This document shows, piece by piece, positions 8,355 through 23,700 of a stretch of 64,000 bases of DNA; position 1 is the first letter of the stretch; each line of letters begins with the position of its first letter. The stretch is from Methanobrevibacter thaueri. Its GTDB lineage: Archaea > Methanobacteriota > Methanobacteria > Methanobacteriales > Methanobacteriaceae. Both the position numbers and the translations under genes were made by a program. Below the pieces are notes generated by a model. That model searched no databases and was not told where the DNA came from. It was given only the letters and a program-made list of their open reading frames with translations. The DNA is taken from NCBI RefSeq assembly GCF_015062915.1, contig NZ_SUTJ01000005.1:1-64000 (forward strand). Reading direction: 5' to 3'.

Positions 8355-9605
8355 TTATTCGTCTTTAACTTCAATGTTTTCGTCTTCATCCATTGCAAGT
8401 CTCATGTTGTCTGGATCTGGGTCGAAATGTTCTAAGAAGTCTTGTGCAGCTCTTCTTACATCTCTTGAACCGATGATGTATCTACCTGCAATGATGATGT
8501 TAGCGCCTTTTGTGATTGCTTCTTCAACGTTGTTAGGTTTGATACCACCTGCAACAGCAACTAAACCTTTAGCGCCGAGTGCAGCTTTGATATCCTTAAT
8601 GTTACCCCATTCGGTCATGTCACTGGTGTCTTCACCGTGTTCTGCCCTGTAGGTTTCCATGTCAACGTTTCTGTGTAACAATACAATGTCTGGTTTTAAG
8701 TCTTCAGGCAATTTTGCCAGTTTTTTCTCAAACTCAGCAACGTTCATCATATCAAGGATGGAGTAGATACCTTGTTTTTGGGTTTCATGAATTGCTTTTG
8801 CGATAGATTCAACGGTACCGAGACCGGAAATAGCTACTGCATCAGCGGTTTCATCTGCTGCCATTTTAACTTCCACACGACCAACGTCTAAAGTTTTTAA
8901 GTCAGCAATAATGAATGCATCTGGACGTAAAGCTCTGATTTTTCCGATAATTCCAACACCGAATTTTTTAACAAGTGGAGTACCTGCTTCGAGTAGGATC
9001 CTGTCGTTGTCTGGTAAGTCGTTGATGATTCTTTCCATTGCTTGTTCGTTGTCAAGGTCAAGTGCAACTTGCAAGTATGGTGGGCTCCAGAGTTTTTTGA
9101 CTTTGAATCCCATGATTGGGTGAGTTCCACGGTCTTTTTCTGCAAGCACTTTTTCGATGGATGGGTATCCTTCCATTGCTCTTCTGATTGCCAATTTGGT
9201 TGCTCCGTAATTGTATTGGTAGATTTTTCTGTAATCTTCCGCTGAAGGGTCAATGAATACGCTTACGTTAATTACAATGTCTTCTACTATGTCTTTTGGG
9301 ATGTATCCATCTTCAACTGCATCTGCAACTGCTCTTGCAACTGCGGTTTGTGCAGGTCCAAATATTTTACTTGCGTCGTCTAAATCTCCAACAGTTACTT
9401 TAGGAATGATTAAAGTAGCTGGTTTGGTCATTAAATTAGGTCTAATTACACTTGTTAGTGGAGTGTGGCCTACGGAAAGGTTTGATAAACCATTAGCGAA
9501 AGCTTGACCGACTGGTCCTTGCTTGTCACCGATTAATAAGTCAACGTGTGCTAATTCAGGGCCGTCTCCAATAAGAGCTTCTCCTATTCTATACATTGGG
9601 TCCAT
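8355..9605 (-). CDS. fae-hps: Bifunctional formaldehyde-activating enzyme / 3-hexulose-6-phosphate synthase
   Basis: Fusion of Fae (about residues 1-165) with the TIM-barrel Hps (about 166-416). In methanogens it splits hexulose 6-phosphate into ribulose 5-phosphate plus formaldehyde, giving pentoses, and the Fae part traps the formaldehyde on H4MPT. Fae signatures [19 protein letters not shown] (His20, equivalent to His17 of short-start forms) and [18 protein letters not shown] are present. Hps signatures [19 protein letters not shown] and [16 protein letters not shown] follow. The first ATG is kept because GGAGG lies 7 nt upstream; the family start would be three residues later. Codon use suggests high expression. 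Confidence 0.96.
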   Translation of the reverse strand: MDPMYRIGEALIGDGPELAHVDLLIGDKQGPVGQAFANGLSNLSVGHTPLTSVIRPNLMTKPATLIIPKVTVGDLDDASKIFGPAQTAVARAVADAVEDGYIPKDIVEDIVINVSVFIDPSAEDYRKIYQYNYGATKLAIRRAMEGYPSIEKVLAEKDRGTHPIMGFKVKKLWSPPYLQVALDLDNEQAMERIINDLPDNDRILLEAGTPLVKKFGVGIIGKIRALRPDAFIIADLKTLDVGRVEVKMAADETADAVAISGLGTVESIAKAIHETQKQGIYSILDMMNVAEFEKKLAKLPEDLKPDIVLLHRNVDMETYRAEHGEDTSDMTEWGNIKDIKAALGAKGLVAVAGGIKPNNVEEAITKGANIIIAGRYIIGSRDVRRAAQDFLEHFDPDPDNMRLAMDEDENIEVKDE

Positions 9606-9648
9606 TAAATTTCCTCCATATTATACTATAATTTTTATTTTTAATAAA

Positions 9649-11472
9649 CTATTGGAAGTTAATCCTTCTTGAGATATCTTTTGGTAAAGGTAATCTTCTG
9701 AATGGTTTTCCTTCACATTTAGCATTAATTTCATTTATTAAGTCATCAACTGTCATGTCAACCTTTTCGCCGGTTTCACGTACAGTCACTTGGAATTTGC
9801 CTGATTCGACTTCCTTGTCTCCTACAACAAAAATGTATGGTATCCATTCTTTTGATGCATTACGGATTTTCTTACCTACGCTTTCATCCCTGTCGTCAAT
9901 GTCAACACGGATGTTTGCTGCATTGATTTTGCTGTATAGCTCTTCAGCGAATTCCTTGTGTGCTTCACTGATTGTCAAGATCCTTGCTTGGATTGGGCTT
10001 AACCATGTTGGAAGCATTGGAGCTTTCTCATCGAGTTCGATTGCGGTTTTTTCAAGCATTGCACACAATACCCTTTCGATACTTCCGGTTGGGGAAGTGT
10101 GAAGGATTGTTGGGTTGTGCTGTTTGCCGTCTTCACCAAGGTAGGTGATGTCGAATCTCTTACCACTTTCAACGTCTATTTGAACGGTTGGGTTTTCGAT
10201 TGGGCGTCCTAATGCGTCAATGTTTGCAAGGTCGATTTTACATACCCAGTAATGGTGTCTTTCAGGTAAGATCTCCAAGAGGATTGGTTTGTTGAATTTT
10301 CTTGCAATCTCATACATCCATTCCTCGTTTTCTTCAAAGAAGTCCTGGGTTGCCCTGAAAATCACTTCAAAGTCAAGGTTCAAGTCCACACCGGTCTGCA
10401 TACACATGTCGGTTTGTTGGGAGAATTCCTCAAGTGATGCATGTACGTCTGTACAGAATGAGTGGCAGTCAGGCATTGTGAATGCCCTTAACCTTTTAAG
10501 TCCGACAACTTCTCCTTTTTTCTCATAACGGAAACTGTATCTGGTCAATTCGAAGATTTTTGCCGGGAAGTTTTTCCAGGTAAGGTATGAATCGCTCATT
10601 AGTCTGAATGCACCGAAACATGCCGCAAATCTGAGCATGAGGTTTTTCTTGGTGTCGGTTCTGTATTGTCTTTCACCGAACTTGTATGCATGCTCGTAGA
10701 TTGCCTGATTGTCCAAGTCATAGAAGATTGGGGTTTCGACAGGCATTGCACCACGGTCTACGGTCAGGTCATAAACGTAATCTGATAAAAGGTCTCTTAT
10801 GAGTTTTCCTTTAGGGTACCATCTGAGGTTACCGACATCAGAGGCCGGTTCATAGTCACAGATTTCCTTTTCACGCATGATTTTAACGTGTGGCGGTTCG
10901 CCTTCATCGGATGCTCCACGTCCAAGCTCATAGTCTACAAGTTGCTTGAATGCATGGTTTTCAAAGTTAAAGTCATCGATTTGAGTGATTTTGTCCCCTT
11001 CAAGAATTTGCCATTTGGAAGGTTTTCTTTCGACTTTAGCCTCTTCCTTGTCGGCTGTTATTGATCTTGAAAGTTCGCTTAACGGGTGTCCTTTACAGGA
11101 AATCTCAAAAGCCTTATACCATCCGAAAGGTACTCTTTTAACGCTTAAGTTTTCAGCTAAAAGTGCCTGTTCCGCATCCTTGAGGATTTGAACGGCAACT
11201 TTTGGAGAGCTTAATGATGAAGATAAGTGAGCATATGGATATAAAACAATATTTTCAGCATTAACTTGATCATTAGTTTTTAAAACTTCTTTAACTAGAT
11301 TTTCAACAATACCTTCTGGATTATTTTCGTCGTCTTTTTCAACAGCTGTAAACACTACTAGGGAATCGTCAAAGGAGCCTTCTTTTTTGGCTTCCTCAAT
11401 TTCCTCGGCTACAGGTGTTTCTTTTTTCACAGTGTAGTTTAAATAATCAGAATGAATAAGAAGTATTCTCAT
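9649..11472 (-). CDS. thrS: Threonyl-tRNA synthetase, archaeal type
   Basis: Class II synthetase of 607 residues. Residues 1-140 form the archaeal editing domain ([13 protein letters not shown] start, [16 protein letters not shown]), a D-aminoacyl-tRNA deacylase-like fold unlike the bacterial N2 domain. The catalytic core (about 195-500) carries motif 2 ([12 protein letters not shown]) and motif 3 near [12 protein letters not shown]. The C-terminal anticodon-binding domain is about 505-607. GGTGAT three bases before the ATG supports the start. It stands alone. The 271 bp between it and the giant adhesin hold no gene; a TATA-like TTTATATAAC for thrS lies around 11513-11522. Confidence 0.96.
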   Translation of the reverse strand: MRILLIHSDYLNYTVKKETPVAEEIEEAKKEGSFDDSLVVFTAVEKDDENNPEGIVENLVKEVLKTNDQVNAENIVLYPYAHLSSSLSSPKVAVQILKDAEQALLAENLSVKRVPFGWYKAFEISCKGHPLSELSRSITADKEEAKVERKPSKWQILEGDKITQIDDFNFENHAFKQLVDYELGRGASDEGEPPHVKIMREKEICDYEPASDVGNLRWYPKGKLIRDLLSDYVYDLTVDRGAMPVETPIFYDLDNQAIYEHAYKFGERQYRTDTKKNLMLRFAACFGAFRLMSDSYLTWKNFPAKIFELTRYSFRYEKKGEVVGLKRLRAFTMPDCHSFCTDVHASLEEFSQQTDMCMQTGVDLNLDFEVIFRATQDFFEENEEWMYEIARKFNKPILLEILPERHHYWVCKIDLANIDALGRPIENPTVQIDVESGKRFDITYLGEDGKQHNPTILHTSPTGSIERVLCAMLEKTAIELDEKAPMLPTWLSPIQARILTISEAHKEFAEELYSKINAANIRVDIDDRDESVGKKIRNASKEWIPYIFVVGDKEVESGKFQVTVRETGEKVDMTVDDLINEINAKCEGKPFRRLPLPKDISRRINFQ

Positions 11473-11713
11473 TTAATCACCAATATATTAATGATTTAAT
11501 TTCTATTTTTAATGTTATATAAAAATTAGTAATGGCGAAAAGATCGGGAAAATCGGATGAAAAATAATGTGTATTTAATTGGTTTTATGATCAATTAAAT
11601 TGAAATGATGTTAACAACATTGCTAATTGTTGATTGAAAATTAATTTTAATTAAAGTATAGATAAATATTGAAATTAAGGAATCTGCTAATCTACATGAG
11701 TAGCATTAAAAAA

Positions 11714-11747
11714 TAAAAAAAGTATAGAGATTAATGAAAATCTCTAT
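11714..11747 (-). terminator. Giant adhesin terminator
   Basis: A 9-bp stem, ATAGAGATT / AATCTCTAT (11724-11732 with 11739-11747), spans the stop codon. Seven T residues follow on the minus strand. Confidence 0.7.
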
Positions 11748-14700
11748 TTTTTAACTTTGATTTTTTTGGTCACTTTATCTTTGCCATAGTAGACTTTGTA
11801 TTTGTACTTTTTGCCTTTTTTAAGCTTTTGCATCACTTTCTTCTTGATAGTGAATTTAGCTTTACCTTTCTTGTTGGTTTTGGCAGTGTACTTTTTACCC
11901 TTGAATTTAAGTTTGACTTTCTTGTTCTTGAGAACTTTTCCGTCAACCTTTTTCAACTTAACGTAGAGGTTAAGTTTCTTGGATTTTTTAGCCTTCTTGT
12001 TTTTGGCCTTGATAACGTGTTTTACTTTAACCTTACTGGTTACTTTAACTCCTTTGTATGTCGCTGTGACAGTGTATTTCTTAGGTTTTACCTTAGTGTT
12101 GAGTTTCAAGGTTGCGTATCCTTTGCTGTCAGTTTTCACATTATAGTTTTTACCATTGTAGTTGATTGTCACATACTTACCAGCAGCAGCCTTACCGTCA
12201 AGGGTCAAGCGTACCTTGTAGGTTGCCTTGCCGGAGTAAACAACTTTAATGTATTTGTTTTCACTGAGTTTAGGAACAGGTTCCTTAAGTTTTAAGGTAG
12301 TTGATTTGGAAATACTGTTGTATTTGCTGTCACCAGAGTATTTTACAGTAACATTGTGATTTCCTGGAGCAAGTCCTGGAACAGAAATCTTAGCTGTACC
12401 GTTTTCAACAGGAACCACATATTTCTTGCCGTCAACGTCCACTTCGAAGTAACCTGTAGCATCGCTAGGCAAGTCAATGCTGAAGGTAGGGTTTGTAGTG
12501 GTTGCGCCTTCAGGTATTGTGATACTGTTTTCATCGGCATTTGCAGGAACTGTAAATTCAACTGTCTTGGTTGCAGGATCATAGAACTCATCACCGGTGT
12601 AGGTAACGTTAGCAGTGTAGTTTCCAGGTTCAAGACCAGGAACTGTTATGCTTGCGGTACCGTTTTCAACTGGTGCGTAGTAATGTTTGCCGTCAATGTC
12701 AACTAACAAGAGACCGGTTGCATCACTAGGCACGGTAATGTTGAATACCGGAACAGTAGTGTTTTCAGGAACAGTAATGTTAATTACTACTGTCTCATCT
12801 TCAACGTTGACCACTAATGTAGCATTTTCTGAATCTGCATAGTCATCTGTGCCAATGTATTGCACTTTGACAATGTAAGTACCGTTGTTTTTGAATTTTT
12901 CACCTGAAATGACTATGCTACCAGTGTATAGAGAAATTTCCTCATTATAGTATAACTCATCATCAATCCAAAGGGATACATTACCTTTGCTTACCATTGG
13001 GTTGATAGTGTATACTACTTCAACCTCACGGTCAACGACTGTGTTGAGTGTTTCATCTCTAAGAGTAATTTCAGTAGGTGCCTTAGCGGCAGTAAATGCT
13101 TTATCAGCAGAGCCATTAGCGTATTTGTCATCACCAAGGTATTCTACAGTAATGACTTGTGTTCCTGCTTCGGAAATGCCCACATCAATGGTTGCTTGAC
13201 CGTTATCAAGTTTGTAAGCAACTTTATTGAATATGATATATCCTGTAGCGTCTCCGTCAGCAACAGTCACAGTAGCATGAACTAAGTTTCCAACAACAGG
13301 GTTTTCAGGATCGGAAATTATGATTTCAGGAGCAACTTTAACCACATCGAATGAGTTGAGGTCTGATGCGATTTCATAATTGTCATCACCAGCATATGTT
13401 ACCTCATAGGAGTGGTGGCCAGCAGCCAAGCCGGTTACGTTAACACTTGCAACACCATTAGTTAATGTAATTTCACCGATGATTTCACCGTCAACAACTA
13501 CAGTTACATTACCTGTAGCATCAGCAGGTGCTTGAACAGTGATTGTTACATTTTCACCAACTTTAGCGTTTTCAGTCACGTTTGAAGTGAAGGTAGGGTT
13601 AGCTTTCACTACTTTGAATGAAATTGCAGCTTCACTTCCATTGTATAAATCATTTTCGAGATTTTTAATAGTGATTGTGTATTCACCAGCAGCGAGGTCA
13701 GTCAATTCAATGCTATCTTCATCATAAGGAACGACTATCACATTACCGTTGAATGTTACGATAATGGATTGATCTTCTGTTTTATTTTTAATTTCATAAA
13801 GAACTTCGCCAGTTCCAGGATAGACAAAATCATCAATTTCAACAATGGTTACGCTTGAAGCGGCCTTGCCGACAGTGAATTCACCCATCGCAAGGCTTCC
13901 TTTATACTCGTCACTTTCCTCGTTTTCAATGTAGATTTCATAATTACCAGGTGTTAAACCTTTAATAGTAATGAGACCATCTTCAGTTACCATTTCTGGT
14001 TCAATTATTTCATCCGCATGGTAAACTATGATTTTAACATTGGTTTGATTATCAACATTGTATAAAATCATTACCTCTTCACCATAAGTCACATTGTCAA
14101 TAGGATCAATTGTGACAGTGGAATCCGCCTTGCCGACAGTGAAGTAACCCATTGTATAGTTAGATTTATACTCGTCATTTTCCTCATTTTCAATCATGAT
14201 TTGGTAATCGCCAGGTTTTAAACCTTTAATACCAATAATACCATCAGCAGTTTCCATTACAGGAGTAATTTCACCACTATTATCATAAACTGTGATTTTA
14301 ACATTGGTTTGATTTTCAACAGTGTATAAGATAAATACTTCTTCACCATAAGTCACATTGCCAATAGGACCAATTGTAACTTTGGAATCAGCTTTATCGA
14401 CCTTGACAGTGGTATTAACAATGCCGGATGCATTGTAGTTGCTATCACCATTGTATCTAACTCCAATGGTATGATTGCCTGTTGTCAATCCAGGAATTAT
14501 TGCCATAGCCATTCCATAACTCTCATCAAGAGCTACGGTTTGATTTTCAACACCATCAACAAATATGGTAACATTACCAGTAGCGAAATTATCACCAATG
14601 TCTACTAGAACAACAGCATATTCTCCTAATGTTATTTCAGGTGTGCTCTCACTAATTTCAGGAGTTACACTTGATTTAGGAATGTTTAACACTTTGGTTG

Positions 14701-17700
14701 CATTTGACTTGAGATAGTTGTCATTTCCTAAGAAAGTTACAGTGATGTTGTAGTCACCAGCTGTCAAGTCATAGATATCAAATGAATAGGTTCCATTGGT
14801 AATTTCAACAACAGAAACTGTACCATCATTATCAATTGAAAGGTAACCGGAAACATTATTAGAAACAGTAACATTTACAGTTGCACCACCCATTACACCA
14901 AGGGCACCTTCAACTTCAATAGTTACAGTGGTTTCAGCCTTAGCAACATCGAATGAGTTGACGTCAGTTGCAGAGTTATAATTGTCATCACCAGCGTATG
15001 AAACGTCATATGAGTGGTGACCAGCAGCTAAACCAGTTACATTAATAATTGCAGTACCATTAACTACAGGAACTTCAATAGCGACAATTTCACCGTCAAC
15101 AGCTAGAGACACATTACCGGTAGCGTCAGCAGGTGCAATAACAGTGATTGTTACATTTTCACCAACTTTAGCGCCAACATCCACTTCAGAAGTGAATCTA
15201 GGGTCAGCTTTCAATACTTTGAATGTTATGGATGATTCACTTTCATTGTATAAATCATCATCGAGATTTATAATAGTGAGTTTGTATTCACCAGCAGCCA
15301 AGTCAGTCAATTGAATGCTTTCATTGTCATATTGGACTTCTATTTCAGCACCGTTGAAGGTTAGGATAATAAGTTGTTCTTCTGTTTTATTTTCGATTTC
15401 ATAAAGAACTTCGCCAGTTCCAGGATAGACAAGATCATCAATTTCAACAATGGTTACGCTTGAAGCGGCTTTGCCGACAGTGAAGTAACCCATCTCATAG
15501 CTTTCTTTATACTCGTCACTTTCCTCGTTTTCAATCATGATTTGGTAATCGCCAGGTTTTAAATCTTTAATACCAATAATACCATCAGCAGTTTCCATTA
15601 CAGGAGTAATTATGCCAGTATTATCGAAAACTGTGATTACAACATTGGTTTGATTATCAACAGTGTATAATATAAATACATCTTCACCATAAGTCACATT
15701 GTCAATAGGGTCAATGGTTACTTTGGATCCAGCCTTGCCGACATTGATAGTATGAGCAACAATATCGGATGCATTGAAATTGTCATTACCATTGTATTTA
15801 ACTCCAATGGTATGATCGCCTATTGTCAATCCAGGAATTGTAACAAGAGCAGTTCCATAATCATCAAGGTCTACTGTTTGATTTTCAACACCATCAACAA
15901 ATACTGTGATATTACCAGAGACAAAGTCATTGTTCATGTCTACTAAAACACTAGCATCTTCTCCCAAGGTTACTTCAACAGTAACATCAGTGATTTCAGG
16001 AGTTGCGGATGATTTAGGAATGTTTAACACTTTGGTTGCATTTGACTTGAGATATTTGTCATTGCCTAAGAAGGTTGCGTTGATGTAGTATTCACCAGCT
16101 TGCAAGTCATAGATTTCAAATGAGTATGTTCCATTGGTAATTTCAACAACAGATATCACACCATTATTATCAATTACAAGATAACCAGCAGCATTATTGG
16201 AAACTGTAACATTTACAGTAGATCCGCCCATGACACCAATTTCAGACTCATTAACCTTAATAGTAACGGTGGTTTCAACCTTTTCAATTGTGAAAGTAAC
16301 TTGAGCTCCATCTTCCTCATAGTTAGGGTCATTCACTTCAACACTGAACAAGTGGCCTACAGCATCTGAGAAACCGTCTAACGGTAAAGTGTAGACGCCA
16401 GTGGTTTCATTAACTACAAACTCATCAATAGGTACAGGAGTACCGTCCATGAATGCGGATACACTTGAAGGGTCAACATCAGCAGGTAATGTGAAAGTAA
16501 TGTTGATTGGACTTTCAATTACTTTATCACCGATTACTTCAGGTTCTTCAATATCTAAAGCAGCCTTGTTTACTGTGAAGTTAATCTCTTTATAATCACC
16601 ATAATACTCATCGCGTGCATCAAAGGATACAAATGCAGTGTAGTTACCAGCATCCATATCAGTGATTGTTACGAGAGAAGGAAGACCGGATTCTTCACGT
16701 GTAATGTCAACAGGTTCCATTCCATCGATAGTTATATGGTAAGTTCCTGCAGGACCGATGATGCTGATTTCAGCTTCAGGGTAGGTTCCTGTGATTTCAA
16801 CATTGAATTCAGGAGTTACTAAATATTCAAATTCATCAGTTGTGATTGTTTCTAAGCTGTATCCTTCATCAGCGATGTCAACGGTTGCGTTGTAGATACC
16901 TGGCTTATCAAGAGTGATAGTGGCATTACCTACACCGTTTACGACTTCAACTTCAACAGGAGTGCCGTTGATGTTTACAGTGTATGTGCCGTCAACAGGG
17001 GAAGTGATTGTTATAGGAATAGCTTCGCCGAATTCGTTGATGTTTGGAATGTCAACAACAATGTCTTCAGGATCAATTACTTTAGTGTTTATAGTAACGT
17101 TAAAGATAGCTAAGTCATCGAAGTAGTCATTATCACCATCGTAAACAGCTTGGAAAGTGTAGTTGCCCACATCAGGTTGATTGTCGATGACAAATGTTCC
17201 AATACCGTTTTCAACTAGGACATTGATTACATCATCAACTACAACAACGCCGGTTAATGGTTTGCCATCACTGCCAGTTAAATTGATAGCGATTTCAATT
17301 ACATCACCATATTCAGCAACAGTGAGTTCAGTGATGTTCAATACTGATTTTCCTTTTACAAAGAATACGGATGAGTTGATTGCAGGGTTATAGCTAGGGT
17401 CGTCAAACATTGCAACAACAGGGTATTGGCCATGAGTTAAACCTTCAACGGTTAAGTTACCTTCACCATTTTCAACAGGAACAGCATATTCCTTGTTGTT
17501 GACGATTACAGTTACAGTGGAGTTTAAACCTTGGTCATTGACACCGATTAAGGTTATCCATATTGTAGCGTTTTCGCCTTCAAGTGTGTCCATAGTCAAT
17601 ACAGTAAATTCGGTTATGTTTGCTTTTGGAACATCTAAGATACCAGTGAATATTTCAAGGTTTTCAGCATCATAGTTGGTTGAAACAACTTTAGGACCTG

Positions 17701-20700
17701 CGGTTCCAATATAATATGGTATTGTGTATAATCCGGTTTCATCATCGTATAATGGAACATCCTCAATTACAGTGCCGTCAACTGTGAATCTGAAACTAGG
17801 ATCATAAATCATATTGCCATTGTCATCTGTTAATGTAGCATTAAGTATGTATATATCACCTAAATCAGTGTCATCCCATGTTTTGTTATCCAAGATTGTT
17901 GCATTGATGATTGAAGAATCAACGGTACCATCCATTACATAGATTGAGTTACCGACAGTAGCGGTATTATCTTTTATTGTGGATTGTTTAATGTCTAATT
18001 CTGCACCATCATTTACGAATATTGCTCCACCATAATCAACAGCAGAGTTTTCAGTGAAAGTGGAAGTATATACAGTAGTGTCACCAAATGCTGCGATTGC
18101 ACCACCGTTTAAAGCAGCGTTTTCAGTGAATGTGCTGGCAACTGTTAATCCAGCATTGTCATTTACAAATATTGCTCCACCGAATCCATTGGCAATGTTG
18201 CCTGTGAATTCACTGCCAGCAACGGAACCAGGATTAGCATCCCAGAATACTGCTCCACCGTTAGCTCCTGCTTCGTTTTCAATGAATGTGGACTCGAATA
18301 TTGAGCCTGCTGCTCTTTGCCATGAAACAGCTCCACCGTTTTGACCAGCAATGTTTTTGGTGAATGTGGATTCTCTGATTATTGCAGGATGACTGCTGTA
18401 CATCGCAACAGCTCCACCCAGTTGATTTGCAGTGTTGTCGGTGAAATTGGATCCTTCAATAGTACAATCCCATCCAAACAAGAATACTGCACCACCGGAT
18501 GCATTAGCAGTGTTGTCTTCAAATGTAGAGTTAATAATTTTACTGTCATCTCCAGCCAAGTAAATAGCACCACCATTGTAAGCAGTGTTATTGTAGAATC
18601 TGGAATTTGAGATTATGTGATTGGTATATGCACCGTTGGAATAGATTGCTCCACCCCAGTCAGCAGAACTAGTACTGTCCATATCTGCATAACCGTTGGT
18701 GAAAGTCACATTGTCAATAGTGATTCCATTAGTATTCAATTGTAAAATTCTAGCGGTATCGTTACCGTTGATTGTGTATCCGTTACCGCTAATAGTTATT
18801 GCTTTATCAATTACAATACCATTAATTAACGCATCGTCAATACCTTCAACAAAAGTGAAGTTATATGATAAGGACAATTCGTTATCAGCAGCATTTACTT
18901 TATTTTGCAAGTCAGTGAATGTTCCTTTAATGTTTTTAAGTGTACCTGTTTTGACAACTAAGTTTTCTTCCTCATTGTAGGTAATGTTTACTACAAAGAA
19001 ACCAGCATTATCATTTTCATAAACTGCTTGGTATAAACCTGAAGTGGAATTGAATTTAGCTTCGAGTTCTGTTTCATTCACAACAAATACGAAATTGATA
19101 TCCTTGATTAGGTTATTATTATCATCAGTCACTTTAGCAGTAATTAAAGTCTCGCCAGTGAATGTAACTGTTTCATTGTTTAAGATAACAATATTCATTT
19201 CTGATTCAATAGTACCGTAGTAGTTTGCTATATCAGGGCTTGATCCGCTTACAGTGTTATTGGATAAAACTAAAATACCATCGTTTGAAATAGCATTACC
19301 CCAAGGAGCAGTGTTGCCGCTGAATGTTGAGTTAGCAACAGTTAATTTTCCTACTGTGTATCCATAGATTGCTCCACCTTCACTGGATGCTGTGTTGTCA
19401 GTGAATGTACAGTTTTCGATTATTGAATCACCATCTACACGGCTTAAACTTACAGCCGCACCGACATTAGCTGAGTTTCCAATGAATGTTGAATCAGTTA
19501 TTGAAACAGAAGACTGAGCAGGGTGAACGATAATAGCTCCACCTTGTGTATTGGATGTACCAGAACTACCAACACCTAAACCTTTATTGTTTTCAAAGGT
19601 ACAGTTGTCTACTTCCAGTTTTGAGGATTCAACAAAGATTGCACCACCGAAGGTAGCGTTGTTTCCTTCAAATTTAGAGTTCTTAATTGATAATAAGTAA
19701 GATTCATCGTTCATGTATCCGAGAGATGAAATAGCTCCACCCCAGGAACCAGTGTTGTTAGCGAAGTATGAGTCTTCAATGAATGTGTAACCAGAAGTTA
19801 CTACAACACCAACAAGCAAGTCACCATCGTTACCGTTACGGATGACAATGTCCTTAAGGTTATTGGTTATGTTACTGTTTGAAATGGATAAATCACCTTT
19901 CAAGTTGTAGATTGCTGCTCCACCGTTATCATCGTTTTTGGTACGGAAAGTAATGTCGTTACTATCCAATACTGAATCCATAACATCCACAGTACCTTCA
20001 GAGTAGATTGCTCCACCACGATAGGTTGCGGTGTTGTTGTATAGCACAACATTTTGAGTGTTCAGGAATGAATCAGCATCAACATATATTGCACCACCAT
20101 AATCAGCACGACCGTTTGTTAATGTAGCATCATCTATTTTGAATATAGCACCATTGGTTACATTAAATATCCTTGCAGAGTTATTAGCGTCTATAGTGTA
20201 GTCATTACCGAGAACATATAAGTTTTTATCGATTACAACACCATTAACTAAGTCAGCATCATAATCAGAATCATATTTGAAGTCATATGGTAAGACCACT
20301 AAACCAGTTTCATCGTTATCGATTATGTATTGTAAATCAGTGAAAGTTCCTTTTTTAGGACCGATAGTCAAGTTATATAATTGTTCAATAGGATTATAAT
20401 AAGTGTTTCCAGTCCATGATGCATTAATCACATAATTACCAGCAGGTAAATCTGAGATAGTTAAACTACCGATACCTTTAGTGATTTTAACTGAATATGG
20501 AACATTATTGACGGTTATTGTGAATTTTGAAGAACCAGATGGGGCGGAAATAGCAGTTTCACCTTCCTTACCGGTCAATGTAATGCCGATTACAACATCA
20601 TCCTGATCGGTGACATTTTCATATTCGACTTCTAATGTAGCATTGAGTTTTATAGCGGTGATGTATGGTGACTCAAATGTTATGTTAGTGAATAAGTTTT

Positions 20701-23700
20701 TAGTTTCAGGACGCAAAGTAGGAGCACCTGATTTAACTACTTTCACATTGGCCTTATGATATAATCCGTCGGTTTCATCATATTCTAAATTGAGAACGCT
20801 TGTACCGAATCCTATTTTAAGTATTTTATCAGATGTGACGATGACATTTCCATTATCATCAGTTACTTGTGCATAGAAGTCTGTAATTTTATCATATATA
20901 TTATATGTTGCATTCTCGTTATCCAAAACAGTGATAATGACCTTGGAAGCGATTACACTAGCACTAGTAATAGCACCTGCCTCGTCAATGTTGTTTTTAG
21001 ATAATGAAAGAGTTTTTAAATTAAATATTGCACTTCCAAATACACCGTCGTTGCCTGTGAAGTTGGAATTGGAAATTATGGTTTCAGCAGCATCATTATT
21101 TACCAAAATCGCTCCACCTTTTTCGGTTGCAACGTTATCGGTGAAAATACAGTTGTCGATTTCTACTGTATTGGATGAGCTTATTACATTAGTGTTTATG
21201 GCTCCACCGTTTTCAGCACTGTTTCTTGTGAAATTGGATGAAGTGATGCTAATTGATGCAACTCCATTGGAACAGATTGCAGCACCGGAATTCTTACTTG
21301 TACCTTCACTACCAGTACCTCTTCCTTCGTTTTCTTCAAATTTGGAACCTGTTACAGTCAAGGTTGTTCCTTCAGTTCTGATTCCTGCTCCGACATATGC
21401 GATGTTGCTAATGAATTCAGAATCTGAAACTTCCAATGAACCGCCTTTTGCAAAGACTGCTCCACCATAGATACCGATGTTGTTTTCAAACAAGGTTCCG
21501 GTAATTTCAGTGTTGGAATTGATAAGGTTTACAGCACCATTGATTACTTTATTGTCGCTGCGGTCAAGAGTTCTATCACCATTGTTGGTTATGTAACTGT
21601 CTGTTATAGTGACTGTTGAATCAACAGCATGTATAGCGGCACCACCAAGTTCATTAGGGTTGCTGCCAGTTAAGTCAAATACATCGTTTGAGTCAAGAGT
21701 ACAGTTATCAAGTACTAAAGTGGAAGCGTCAACATAGATTGCACCACCGTATTCGGCATAACCGTTTACTAAGCTAGCATCAGTTAATGCGAGAGTATTG
21801 CCTCCAGTCACTTTAAAGATACGAGCAGCATTATTACCGTTAATTGTGTATCCATCACCATCAATAGCAATGTCTTTATCAATTACGATACCATCGACTA
21901 AGTCAGCATCAAATTCAGGGTCGTATGTATAGTCACCATCTAAAACAATAGTCTTACCGGTTTCAACATTAGCAATCATGTTTGCTAGGTCGGTGAATGT
22001 TCCTTTAATGTATCTTAAAGTTGCAGTTTTAACGACTATATTATTTGTAGTAGTATAAGTCATGTTTACAACATATTCACCAAGAGTGGTTGGATTATAT
22101 GTAGCTTCATAATATTTTGTTTCTGGATTGAATGTTGCTGCAACTTCAGTAGTGCCAACTAGGAATTTAAATCCAGAATCAGTAATGACATTACCATTAT
22201 CATCAGTGACAGCAGCATAAAGCTCAACTTCAGAGTTAATGTCTTGAGTTTTATTATCCATCACAGTAATGTTGATTTGAGAAGTGAGTGTCCCTGCTTT
22301 GACGAGAATTTCTGAATCAACACCAGTAATAGTGTTACCAGATAATTCTAAATTACCTTTGTTTAATGTAATGGCATTTGCTTGACCATTAGCAGAGTTA
22401 TTGTCAAAGTAAGAATTGGACACAGTATTAGTTAAAGCATAGAGTACGATTGCACCGTAGTTAACTCCAGCATAGTTGTTTTCAAATCTACAATTATCAA
22501 TAGTAGCAGATACAGTTCCATCTTGTACATATACTGCACCACCATTGTATTCAGCTTTGTTTGCTGTGAAATTAGAGTTGGTTAAGGTTAATTCGTTTTC
22601 AACCCAAATTGCTCCTCCACTACTCCAAGTTTCTTTATTAGGCATTTCAGTACCAGTCACTTCATTTGCAATGAATTCAGAATTGTCAACAGTTAATGAA
22701 CCAGTGGATCCTTTAGAACAGATTGCACCACCTTGATAGTCAGTGTTTCTTTCGAATTTAGAGTTAGTAACAGTTGTAGCTGTACCTTGTGAAGTGTGAA
22801 CTGCTCCACCAAGCATTACAGCATCATTACCAATAAATTCAGTGTTGTCAATGTTTAAGGTGTAACCTTCAATATCGATTGCTCCACCTTGTCTAGCCTT
22901 GTTGTTTTCGAATTTGGAGTTTTTGATTGTTATAGTGCCTGAACCTTCAGCACCTATAGCACCACCCCAACGACCGTAGTTGTCGGTGAAGATACAATTA
23001 TCAAAACTAGCACTGGTTGAAGTGCGTACAGCACCATAAACAGATTTATCTATAAGATCTGCTGCACCATTGTTTGTAAAGTTAGTGTTAGTTGCAGTTA
23101 AAGCTGCTGTAGCATAAATTGCCGCACCACCATAACTATCTGAATAATAACCATCAGCAATTGTTACATTATCAATAGTAGTAGCAGCAGTTACTTTGAA
23201 TATTCTTGCAGTATTATTACCACTAATAGTGTATCCGTTACCATCAATAGTTATTGCTTTGTCTATAGTGATACCAGCAATTAAATCTGCATCAAATTCA
23301 GGATTGTATGCATAGTCACCATCTAAGACAATAGTGTCACCAGCTTGAGCACCAGCAATAATGTTTGCCAGGTCAGTGAATGTTCTGTAAACATTAAGAG
23401 TACCGGTTAAAACTTCACTTGTATCTTCAAGGTTAGTTGATACAACAAATGTGCCTGATTCGGTAGGTGTGAATGTAGCGGTGTATAAACCAGCTGTATC
23501 AATATCAATGCCATCAACTACTTTGTCACCGACAACAAATCTGAATTTATAATCAAAGATTAAGTTATCATTATCATCAGTTACTGTAGCATTGAGAATG
23601 AATGGACTCATATGAATATTGTAAGTTGCATTATCTAAGATTTTGACTTTCAATGGAGTTATTACACTAGTACCAGCTTTAGTTAAGATTTGTGCATCAT

